Of a DNA stretch of 17,443 nucleotides, positions 1 to 6,045 are shown in pieces. The notes under the pieces were generated by a model that saw only the letters and a program-made list of their open reading frames with translations, was not told the origin of the DNA and made no database searches. The DNA comes from JBQCEE01 sp051960575. Lineage in GTDB: Bacteria > Actinomycetota > Actinomycetes > Mycobacteriales > Jatrophihabitantaceae. The first letter of the stretch is position 1; each line of letters opens with the position of its first letter. The DNA is taken from positions 1 to 17,443 of the forward strand of contig NZ_JBQCEE010000375.1 in the NCBI RefSeq assembly GCF_051960575.1. Direction: 5' to 3'. The position numbers were made by a program, and so were the translations under genes.

Positions 1-66
1 GGACATCCCGGCAGGCTACCGAGGGGGCGGGCCACCGTGCCCCGTGCGCCCGGCCCGGGCTCGCAC

Positions 67-82
67 CCGTGACGAATCACGG
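67..82. terminator. Small hairpin downstream of the exporter gene
   Basis: CCGTGA and TCACGG form a perfect 6-bp stem around a CGAA loop. It lies about 85 bases beyond the stop of the minus-strand exporter gene, so it could end or protect that transcript. There is no T-tract. The rest of bases 1-165 holds no gene that I can support. Confidence 0.3.
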
Positions 83-165
83 AACGCGCCGGCGCGAGGG
101 TGGGTCGGCCGGGAGCCGCGCGGGGCCGAGCGTGGCCAGCAGTGCCCCGCCGGTGCGGGCAGACC

Positions 166-1119
166 CTATGCGGCGAGCGGCACCGGGTCCTCGGACGGCC
201 GCAGGGCCACGACCGCCGAGAGGATGAGCGCACCGCCGAGCCAGGCGGGCCAGGGCAGCCGCTCGCCGAGCAGCACGGTCGCGGCGGCCGCGGCGGTCAC
301 CGGTTCGAGCAACGTGGCGACCGTCGCCGCGGCGCCGGAGGTCGTGCGCAGGCCGGCGTAGAGCAGCCCGTTTGCCAGCGCCATGGTCGATAGCCCGAGA
401 TACCCGAGCAGCAGCAGCGACCGGGTGTCGGTGGTGCCGAGGCGCTGGCCGCCGACCGCCGCGACGACCAGGAACGGCGAGAGTGCCACCGCGCCGACGG
501 CCGTCGCGCAGGTCGTGAGGGTCACCGGTTCGACCCGCTGGGCGAGCACGTGGCCGACCATCGTGGTGACGGCGTACGTGGCGCCCGAACCGACGGCCAG
601 CGCGATGCCCAGGGCGGGGTCGCCCGCCACCGACGACGGGTGCCCGGCACTGACGCTGATCAGCACCAGGCCGGCCAGGGCCGCGGCGAGCACCGCGAGT
701 TGCGCGGCGGTCGGGCGGCGACGGTGCAGCGCCGACTCGCCCGCGGCGGCCAGCACGACGGCGAGTCCGAGCGAGACGACCGTGGACACGCTGACCCCGA
801 CGTTGAGCACCGACAGGAAGTAGAGCCCCTGGTAGGCCGCCGTGCCGCAGCCGACGGCGACCGCGGGCAGTGGGTGTTCGCGGAAGGTGCGCACCACCCC
901 GCCCACCCGTCGCGTAACCACCGCGAAGACGACCAGCGCGACCGCTGCCAGCAGCATGCGCCACGCGCTCACCGTCATCGCCGCGTACCCGACCCGCTTG
1001 TGCAGCACCGTCACGACGAGGCCACCGGTGCCCCAGAGCACGCCCGCCAGGCAGACCTGCAGCAGCCCGAGCCGCGCGTCGGGACGCCGTCGGTCGGTCT
1101 GCTCGTCGGTCAGCGGCAC
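166..1119 (-). CDS. EamA/DMT-family transporter
   Basis: This encodes a 317-residue integral membrane protein of the drug/metabolite transporter superfamily, probably exporting an amino acid, metabolite or drug; the substrate cannot be read from sequence. About ten hydrophobic helices fall into two halves, each matching an EamA repeat. The first begins after a short charged N-terminus with the family-typical stretch VCLAGVLWGTGGLVV. The second begins near PALGIALAVGSGATYAVTTM and ends with the usual EP-T---A--LLGE pattern (LLEPVTAAAAATVLLGERL) and a helix resembling WLGGALILSAVVAL. The length is normal for the family. The start is a GTG with no clear ribosome binding site, and a -10-like box lies only a few bases upstream, so the message may be leaderless. 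It is transcribed divergently from typA. The family call is firm; the role is not known. Confidence 0.9.
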   Translation of the reverse strand: MPLTDEQTDRRRPDARLGLLQVCLAGVLWGTGGLVVTVLHKRVGYAAMTVSAWRMLLAAVALVVFAVVTRRVGGVVRTFREHPLPAVAVGCGTAAYQGLYFLSVLNVGVSVSTVVSLGLAVVLAAAGESALHRRRPTAAQLAVLAAALAGLVLISVSAGHPSSVAGDPALGIALAVGSGATYAVTTMVGHVLAQRVEPVTLTTCATAVGAVALSPFLVVAAVGGQRLGTTDTRSLLLLGYLGLSTMALANGLLYAGLRTTSGAAATVATLLEPVTAAAAATVLLGERLPWPAWLGGALILSAVVALRPSEDPVPLAA

Positions 1120-1125
1120 CGGGTC

Positions 1126-1155
1126 ACGCTAATGGGGCGGCAGGTCGCGTCCGAA
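1126..1155 (-). promoter_or_regulatory. Putative promoter of the exporter gene, leaderless type
   Basis: On the minus strand TAGCGT (1131 to 1126) matches the actinobacterial -10 pattern TANNNT. It is preceded by a weak -35-like TTCGGA (1155 to 1150). The -10 box ends six bases before the GTG start at 1119, which would put the transcription start at or next to the start codon. This fits the absence of a Shine-Dalgarno sequence. Confidence 0.35.
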
Positions 1156-1194
1156 CCAATTTCCGTCGTGTCCGGGACGCCCGCCCGTTCCCGG

Positions 1195-1200
1195 TAGACT
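1195..1200 (+). promoter_or_regulatory. Putative -10 box for typA
   Basis: TAGACT, preceded by GG, is a good actinobacterial -10 box. It would give a leader of about 110 bases before the typA ATG. The leader contains a small hairpin, CCCTC-GTC-GAGGG (1238-1250), and no recognisable riboswitch. A convincing -35 box is not visible at the usual spacing. Confidence 0.4.
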
Positions 1201-1318
1201 GGCCGCCGTTGGAGGCAGGCGCTCGCCGTTCTTCCGTCCCTCGTCGAGGGGCCTCGGCCGCGTGGTGCCGGGGCTGGAGCGGGCCGTCGGTCTCCGCCCG
1301 GCGACCCAGAGGACCTCC

Positions 1319-3193
1319 ATGTCAGTCAAGACCCGCGACGACCTGCGCAACGTGGCCATCGTCGCCCACGTCGACCACGGCAAGACGACGCTCGTCGACG
1401 CGATGCTCTGGCAGTCCGGGGCGTTCACCGCGCACCAGGCCGAGACCGGTGACGTCGCTGAGCGGGTCATGGACTCGAACGACCTCGAGCGCGAGAAGGG
1501 CATCACCATCCTCGCGAAGAACACCGCGGTCGACTTCACCTCGCCGGCGGGCGAGCGCATCACCATCAACATCATCGACACCCCCGGCCACGCCGACTTC
1601 GGCGGCGAGGTCGAGCGTGGCCTGTCGATGGTCGACGGTGTGGTGCTGCTCGTCGACGCGTCCGAGGGGCCGCTGCCGCAGACCCGCTTCGTGCTGCGCA
1701 AGGCGCTCGAGGCGAAGATGCCGGTGATCCTGGTGATCAACAAGGTCGACCGTCCCGACGCCCGCATCGCCGAGGTCGTCGACGAGACCTACGAGCTGTT
1801 CCTCGACCTCGACGCCGACGAGCACCAGATCGAGTTCCCGATCGTGTACGCGTCCGGCAAGGCGGGGCGCGCGTCGCTGAAGCGGCCGCAGGACGGCACC
1901 ATGCCGGAGGAGGAGAACCTCCTGCCGTTCTTCGAGACGATCCTGTCGGCCATCCCGGCGCCGACCTACGACGACGCCGCGCCGCTGCAGGCGCACGTGA
2001 CCAACCTGGACGCGTCCCCGTACCTCGGTCGGCTGGCGCTGTGCCGCGTGCACAACGGCACGATCAAGAAGGGCCAGCAGGTGGCCTGGTGCCGCAGCGA
2101 CGGCTCGATCGAGCGGGTCAAGGTCACCGAGCTGCTCATGACACACGCGCTCGAGCGGGTGTCGGCCGACAGCGCCGGGCCGGGCGACATCATCGCGATC
2201 GCCGGCATCAGCGACATCACCATCGGCGAGACGCTGGCCGACCCCGACGACCCCCGCCCGCTGCCCGTCATCACCATCGACGAGCCGTCGATCTCGATGA
2301 CGATCGGCATCAACACCTCGCCGCTGGCTGGGGAGTCGGGCAAAAAGCTCACGGCTCGACAGGTGTTGAACCGCCTGGAGCAGGAGCTCATCGGCAACGT
2401 GTCGATCCGGCTCAAGCCGACCGAGCGGCCCGACACCTGGGAGGTGCAGGGGCGCGGCGAGCTGCAGCTAGCGATACTCGTCGAGATAATGCGCCGCGAG
2501 GGATTCGAGATCACCGTGGGCAAGCCGCAGGTGGTCACGCGCACCGTCGACGGCAAGGTGCACGAGCCGATCGAGCGGCTCACCATCGACATCCCGTCCG
2601 AGTACCAGGGCGTCGTGATCCAGCTGCTGGCGCTGCGCAAGGGTCGCCTCGAGCAGATGGTCGACCACGGCACCGGGTGGATCCGGATGGAGTACCTCGT
2701 GCCCGCGCGTGGCCTCATCGGTTTCCGCACCGAGTTCCTCACCGAGACGCGCGGCACCGGCCTGCTGCACCACATCCACGAGGGCTACGAGCCGTGGGCG
2801 GGCGAGATCCGCACGCGTCCGTCGGGATCGCTGGTGGCCGACCGCCGTGGGCAGACGACGGGGTTCGCCCTGGCCAACCTGCAGGAGCGCGGCGTCATGT
2901 TCGTCGGGCCGGGCACCGAGGTCTACGAGGGCATGATCGTCGGCGAGAACTCGCGGGCGGACGACATGGACGTCAACCCGACCAAGGAGAAGAAGCTCAC
3001 CAACATGCGCTCGTCGACGGGCGACATGCTGGTGCCGCTGATCCCGCACCGGGTGCTGTCGCTCGAGCAGGCGCTCGAGTTCTGCCGCGACGACGAGTGC
3101 GTCGAGGTCACCCCGGCCACCGTGCGCATCCGCAAGGTGCACCTGTTGGCCGTCGATCGTGAGAAGGCCCGGGCCCGCGCCAAGCGCTCGTGA
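1319..3193 (+). CDS. typA: Translational GTPase TypA/BipA
   Basis: This encodes a 624-residue ribosome-binding GTPase related to EF-G and LepA, involved in ribosome assembly and stress adaptation. All GTPase motifs are present: AHVDHGKT (residues 16-23), the effector region DLEREKGITI, DTPGHADF (87-94), NKVD (141-144) and SGKAG. EF-G-like beta-barrel and alpha/beta domains follow. The TypA-specific C-terminal half includes PARGLIGFRTEFLTETRGTG, the conserved NMRSSTGDMLVPLIPHR and the ending ECVEVTPATVRIRK. The ATG at 1319 is chosen because AGAGGA (1308-1313) lies five bases upstream and homologues begin just before the RNVAIVAHVDHGKT block. An in-frame ATG-less extension upstream is open but unlikely to be translated. 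The stop overlaps the next gene by four bases. A short run with rare CTA and ATA codons occurs around 2468-2490. Confidence 0.97.
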   Translation: MSVKTRDDLRNVAIVAHVDHGKTTLVDAMLWQSGAFTAHQAETGDVAERVMDSNDLEREKGITILAKNTAVDFTSPAGERITINIIDTPGHADFGGEVERGLSMVDGVVLLVDASEGPLPQTRFVLRKALEAKMPVILVINKVDRPDARIAEVVDETYELFLDLDADEHQIEFPIVYASGKAGRASLKRPQDGTMPEEENLLPFFETILSAIPAPTYDDAAPLQAHVTNLDASPYLGRLALCRVHNGTIKKGQQVAWCRSDGSIERVKVTELLMTHALERVSADSAGPGDIIAIAGISDITIGETLADPDDPRPLPVITIDEPSISMTIGINTSPLAGESGKKLTARQVLNRLEQELIGNVSIRLKPTERPDTWEVQGRGELQLAILVEIMRREGFEITVGKPQVVTRTVDGKVHEPIERLTIDIPSEYQGVVIQLLALRKGRLEQMVDHGTGWIRMEYLVPARGLIGFRTEFLTETRGTGLLHHIHEGYEPWAGEIRTRPSGSLVADRRGQTTGFALANLQERGVMFVGPGTEVYEGMIVGENSRADDMDVNPTKEKKLTNMRSSTGDMLVPLIPHRVLSLEQALEFCRDDECVEVTPATVRIRKVHLLAVDREKARARAKRS

Positions 3194-4725
3194 GACCCGC
3201 GGCCGGTCGTCCCGGCGCCGCCGACTCGGTGCTGCTGCTCGTCAGCGTGCTGTCGTCGGTGGCGTTCGCGATCGTCCGGCCGCCGGTCTCGGACCTCTTC
3301 GCCGCCTGGGCCCGTGAGTCGGCCGCCCGGCACCACGTCGGACTCGGCTACTGGTTCAGCTGGTTCGGCGGCACCGTGCCGGGTCACTACTCGGTGCTCG
3401 TGCCGTCGTTGACGGCCGCGCTCGGTTCGGTCGGTGTCGCGGCGGTCAGCGCGGTGCTCGTCGTGCTGCTGTCGTGGTGGGCGCTGCGCTCGTCGTCGTC
3501 GCCGGAGCTGGGACTGCTGGTCGTGGTCGTCGGCGTCGCCGCGAACCTCTGGAGCGGACGCGTCGCCTTCCTCGCCGGGTCGGTGTTCGCCCTGCTCGCG
3601 GTCGTGGCGGTGCAACAGGTCCGCCTGCTCGTGGCGGCCGTCGCCGCGGTGCTCGCGACGCTGGTGACCCCGACGTGCGGCGCGTTCCTCGCGCTCGGGC
3701 TGGTGTCGGTCGTCCTGTTCGACCGGCGTCGACGAGGGGTGGCCGTCACGGCGATCATCGGCGCGCTGCTGCCGTTGCTGCTGGTGCTCGTGGTGTTCGG
3801 GTCGACCGGCCCCGAGGGCTTCCGCGTCAAGGACGCGGTGCTGGCGACCGGTGCGGCGGTGCTGCTCACCGTCTTCCCCTCCCCACGGACGGTGCGGGTG
3901 ACGGCGGCGCTCTCGGTGCTGGTCTGCCTGCTCGCGGCCGTCGTGCCGAACGGGCTCGGCTCGAACTTCCAGCGCTTCATCTGGTTCGTCGTGCCGGTGC
4001 TCGTGGTGTCGTCGGCGCGGCTGGCGTGGCGGTGGGCGGCCGTCGTCGCCGCGGGGTGCGCCCTCGCGCTGGCCCTGCACGTGTCGATCGGCGACCTGCG
4101 GCGCGCGGCCGACCCTGCGTCGTCGGTGGCGTCCTACGACGGTGTGCTCGCGCGGCTCGCGTCCCTCGACATGCGCGACCTGCGCGTCGAGGCGGTGTAC
4201 GACGGCACCCGCACGGTGAGCCTCGCCCTCGTCGGGCACGCGCAACTGGCCCGCGGCTGGGAGACGCAGTCGGACAAGCGGTACGCCGCCGTGCTCGACT
4301 CGCCACACCTGGACGCGGCGTCGTACCGCGCGTGGCTCGACGACAACGCCGTCGGCTGGGTGCTCGTCGCGAAGCACCCGCTGCTGCGGCAGGCCGAGAC
4401 GCAACTCGTCCGCGACCACCGCCTGCCGTACCTACGGCTGGTCTGGCAGGACACCCGGTTCGAGCTGTTCGCCGTCGCGGACCCCACGCCGATCGTCGGC
4501 GCCGCCCGCAGCTCCGACGGCGCCGTGGCTGCCGGGGCGCGCGTCGTCGCCGTGACCCAGGCGTCCATGACCGTGCGTGCCCCCGCCGCCGGAACCCTGC
4601 TCGTCCGCGTGCGGTGGTCGCACCTGCTCCGCTCGTCGTGCGGCTCGCTCGCCGAGGCCCCCCGCGGCTGGACGCTGCTGCACACCCCCCGTCCTTGCAC
4701 GGCCGTGCTCTCCGCCCGCTTCTGA
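3190..4725 (+). CDS. Polytopic membrane protein of unknown function, coupled to typA
   Basis: This encodes a 511-residue protein. An N-terminal hydrophobic helix is followed by an outside loop with acidic and aromatic residues (SDLFAAWARESAARHH...YWFSWFGG..PGHYSVL). About eight further helices reach to around residue 305. A soluble, probably extracytoplasmic C-terminal part of some 200 residues follows, with two late cysteines (SSCGS, RPCTA) that could form a disulfide. The plan of many helices with an acidic first loop and a C-terminal extracellular domain resembles GT-C-type glycosyltransferases and related proteins, but I see no diagnostic motif, so function is not assigned. It starts with GTG inside GTGA, overlapping the typA stop by four bases, which implies translational coupling. 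It converges with the minus-strand gene ending at 4840. Confidence 0.8.
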   Translation: MRPAAGRPGAADSVLLLVSVLSSVAFAIVRPPVSDLFAAWARESAARHHVGLGYWFSWFGGTVPGHYSVLVPSLTAALGSVGVAAVSAVLVVLLSWWALRSSSSPELGLLVVVVGVAANLWSGRVAFLAGSVFALLAVVAVQQVRLLVAAVAAVLATLVTPTCGAFLALGLVSVVLFDRRRRGVAVTAIIGALLPLLLVLVVFGSTGPEGFRVKDAVLATGAAVLLTVFPSPRTVRVTAALSVLVCLLAAVVPNGLGSNFQRFIWFVVPVLVVSSARLAWRWAAVVAAGCALALALHVSIGDLRRAADPASSVASYDGVLARLASLDMRDLRVEAVYDGTRTVSLALVGHAQLARGWETQSDKRYAAVLDSPHLDAASYRAWLDDNAVGWVLVAKHPLLRQAETQLVRDHRLPYLRLVWQDTRFELFAVADPTPIVGAARSSDGAVAAGARVVAVTQASMTVRAPAAGTLLVRVRWSHLLRSSCGSLAEAPRGWTLLHTPRPCTAVLSARF

Positions 4726-4743
4726 CCCGCCGCCCGGGCCTGG

Positions 4744-4760
4744 TTGCCCCGCTGCCCCAG
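4744..4760 (+). repeat. Partial copy of the palindromic repeat unit (copy 1)
   Basis: Seventeen bases, TTGCCCCGCTGCCCCAG, match the left part of the 23-base unit found at 4775, 4804, 5919, 5948 and 5978. The expected GAAATC end is missing, so this looks like a decayed or truncated copy. It begins 18 bases after the stop of the membrane protein gene. Confidence 0.6.
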
Positions 4761-4774
4761 CACCCAGCGAGCGT

Positions 4775-4826
4775 TTGTCCCGCTGCTCCAGGAAATCGCG
4801 CCGGATTTCCTGGCGCAGCGGGACAA
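4775..4826. repeat. Near-perfect 52-bp palindrome (copies 2 and 3)
   Basis: The left arm 4775-4797 (TTGTCCCGCTGC... ending CCAGGAAATC) and the right arm 4804-4826 are inverted copies that match at 22 of 23 bases, separated by six bases (GCGCCG). It sits between two convergent genes, 14 bases from the end of the minus-strand gene. It would form a very stable hairpin in RNA from either strand, so it may serve as a bidirectional terminator. It is also part of a repeat family with further copies at 5919-6000. Confidence 0.9.
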
Positions 4827-4839
4827 GCGCGGGCCGGGG

Positions 4840-5811
4840 TCACGCCGCACGTCGGTGCGTGCGCTCGGCGATCCAGTTGCGCGCGGCGCCACCGCGGCGG
4901 GTGCGCTCGGCCTCGTCGCGGATCCGCCGGTCGAGCAGCGGCGGAGTGTTCGCCTCCCGCCATCCCCACCGGGCGACACCGAGGCCGAGGTCGCGAAGTT
5001 CGACCTCCTGACGCCGCTCCGTGGTCACGAGCTCGTCCGACCGGCCGCGGTACTTCATGGCGCCGTCCGCCTCGCCGACAATGCCCCACTCGTCGAGGTA
5101 GAAGTGGACGCGTCGGACGAATCGGCGGGTCGACGTCCGGATGATCACCTGTGTCTCGGGACGCGGCAGGCCGAGGTCGAGCATGCGGAGCCGGCTGATC
5201 GATTCGAGCGCCGACTCGGACGCGGGATCGACCGCATCGAGCAGATCCCGCGCATGGCGCATGCCCGGCCATCCCGCGCACCTGCGGAGCACGGCGGCCA
5301 GTTCGTCGATCGTCGTCAGCCCGAGATGCAGCGCAGCGTCGGCCGCCACCACGCCCTCGTCGCGTCCCGCCTCACGGGTCAGGTCGACGACGCTGCGCGC
5401 GGTGCTGCCTGCGAGCAGGCCGCCGACCCGGGTGAGCTCCTGCGTCCACACCCTGGCACGGTGCAGGTGGACGTCGTCCGTGTCGCCCGTGTACCGCGGA
5501 CGAACCGTCAGACACGGGCGATCAGGGACGGTCAGCGTCGAGGAGCCACGCACGAGCAACGCCGCTGCGTGGCTCAACATCACCGGCATCGTCAGCACGG
5601 CGGCCGCACTGACCTGCAGCATCCGTCGTCGGGCGAGCTCGAACCGGTCGTCGCCGTCAGGAGGCAGGGCGTAGGTGCCCGGCTTCGGCTGCCAGAGCCA
5701 TCCGCGGCGGACGGCGTACTCAAGGCGGCCCCGGGTCCATCCGTCGGCACGTGCCTGCGTCGTCGTGAACACCCCGCACTGCAGCTTGGCGACCATCGGG
5801 ATTGCACGCAT
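4840..5811 (-). CDS. Orphan AbiEi-like winged helix plus DUF559/Vsr-like nuclease-fold protein
   Basis: This encodes a 323-residue protein. Residues 8-50 (QCGVFTTTQARADGWTR... GTYALP) match the N-terminal winged helix of AbiEi-type antitoxins and related regulators. Residues 195-300 resemble the DUF559/Vsr-like PD-(D/E)XK fold: an ES-LES element (E203), LGLPRPETQ, then VHFYLDEWGIVGEADG with E247, followed by K253 in AMKY. The aspartate usual in this family before F-L-E is His236 here, so catalysis may be lost or altered. Many actinobacteria carry such fused proteins; their function is poorly known. No AbiEii-like toxin partner is adjacent. The start could be the ATG at 5811, the ATG at 5796 or the GTG at 5820; no strong ribosome site decides. 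Palindromic repeats lie on both sides, and by eye it uses more A/T-ending codons than its neighbours, which suggests transfer. Confidence 0.8.
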   Translation of the reverse strand: MRAIPMVAKLQCGVFTTTQARADGWTRGRLEYAVRRGWLWQPKPGTYALPPDGDDRFELARRRMLQVSAAAVLTMPVMLSHAAALLVRGSSTLTVPDRPCLTVRPRYTGDTDDVHLHRARVWTQELTRVGGLLAGSTARSVVDLTREAGRDEGVVAADAALHLGLTTIDELAAVLRRCAGWPGMRHARDLLDAVDPASESALESISRLRMLDLGLPRPETQVIIRTSTRRFVRRVHFYLDEWGIVGEADGAMKYRGRSDELVTTERRQEVELRDLGLGVARWGWREANTPPLLDRRIRDEAERTRRGGAARNWIAERTHRRAA

Positions 5812-5862
5812 GGCCCGCACGGTGCCGTCGTCCGTCCCGTCCCGGGTGGCCCCGTCGGCCCC

Positions 5863-5890
5863 CTGTGGACGGCCGCCCCGTCGTCCACAG
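5863..5890. promoter_or_regulatory. 9-bp inverted repeat, candidate operator
   Basis: CTGTGGACG (5863-5871) and CGTCCACAG (5882-5890) are perfect inverted copies separated by ten bases. The site is about 50 bases upstream of the AbiEi-like start and 155 bases upstream of the aminotransferase start, in the shared divergent region. AbiEi antitoxins are known to repress their own promoters by binding inverted repeats, so autoregulation is a reasonable inference. The TCGTCCACA half is also one base from the high-GC DnaA box TTGTCCACA, but two such halves do not make an origin. Confidence 0.45.
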
Positions 5891-5918
5891 CCGCGGCGCA
5901 CCCCTTGCGTGGGACGCG

Positions 5919-5970
5919 TTGCCCCGCTGCACCAGGGAATCCGGCTCGATTTCCTGGTGCTGCGGGACAA
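5919..5970. repeat. Second palindrome of the same repeat unit (copies 4 and 5)
   Basis: The left arm 5919-5941 (TTGCCCCGCTGC... CCAGGGAATC) and the right arm 5948-5970 are inverted copies with 20 of 23 bases matching, separated by the six bases CGGCTC. Unit and loop lengths equal those of the palindrome at 4775-4826. It lies upstream of the aminotransferase. Confidence 0.85.
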
Positions 5971-5977
5971 GCACGGC

Positions 5978-6000
5978 GATTTCCTGGTGCTGCGGGGCAA
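5978..6000 (-). repeat. Additional inverted repeat unit (copy 6)
   Basis: GATTTCCTGGTGC followed by TGCGGGGCAA repeats copy 5 directly at a 30-base period, with one base different (GGGGC for GGGAC). Relative to copy 4 it is an inverted copy with 21 of 23 matches, so copy 4 could pair with copy 5 or with copy 6, but not both. It ends 33 bases before the putative -10 box of the aminotransferase. Confidence 0.85.
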
Positions 6001-6032
6001 ACCGGGGCGGGGCGGAGGCGGTGGCGCGGGCA

Positions 6033-6038
6033 TAGGGT
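6033..6038 (+). promoter_or_regulatory. Putative -10 box for the aminotransferase operon
   Basis: TAGGGT fits the TANNNT -10 pattern and ends seven bases before the GTG at 6046, where transcription would begin. This is the usual geometry of leaderless actinobacterial genes and agrees with the lack of a Shine-Dalgarno sequence. No clear -35 box is seen. Confidence 0.35.
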
Positions 6039-6045
6039 CGTCGGG

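Noticed and set aside
77..964. Minus-strand frame overlapping the exporter gene
   Set aside because: It is in another frame of the same strand with Arg/Gly-rich translation; the EamA frame has clear membrane helices.
2923..4419. Minus-strand frame of about 500 codons opposite the membrane protein
   Set aside because: The translation is His/Arg/Gln-rich and repetitive in composition, as expected for antisense of a hydrophobic high-GC gene.
5863..5890. DnaA-box pair and replication origin
   Set aside because: Only one near-match to TTGTCCACA is present, there is no box cluster, AT-rich region or dnaA/dnaN gene nearby.
4744..6000. Repeats as a CRISPR array
   Set aside because: The units are in inverted pairs with six-base spacers and one 30-base direct period; there are no regular unique spacers and no cas genes.
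4744..6045. Upstream extension of the aminotransferase frame through the AbiEi-like gene
   Set aside because: It is antisense to the recognisable AbiEi/DUF559 protein and includes the repeats; the aminotransferase family starts near the GTG at 6046.
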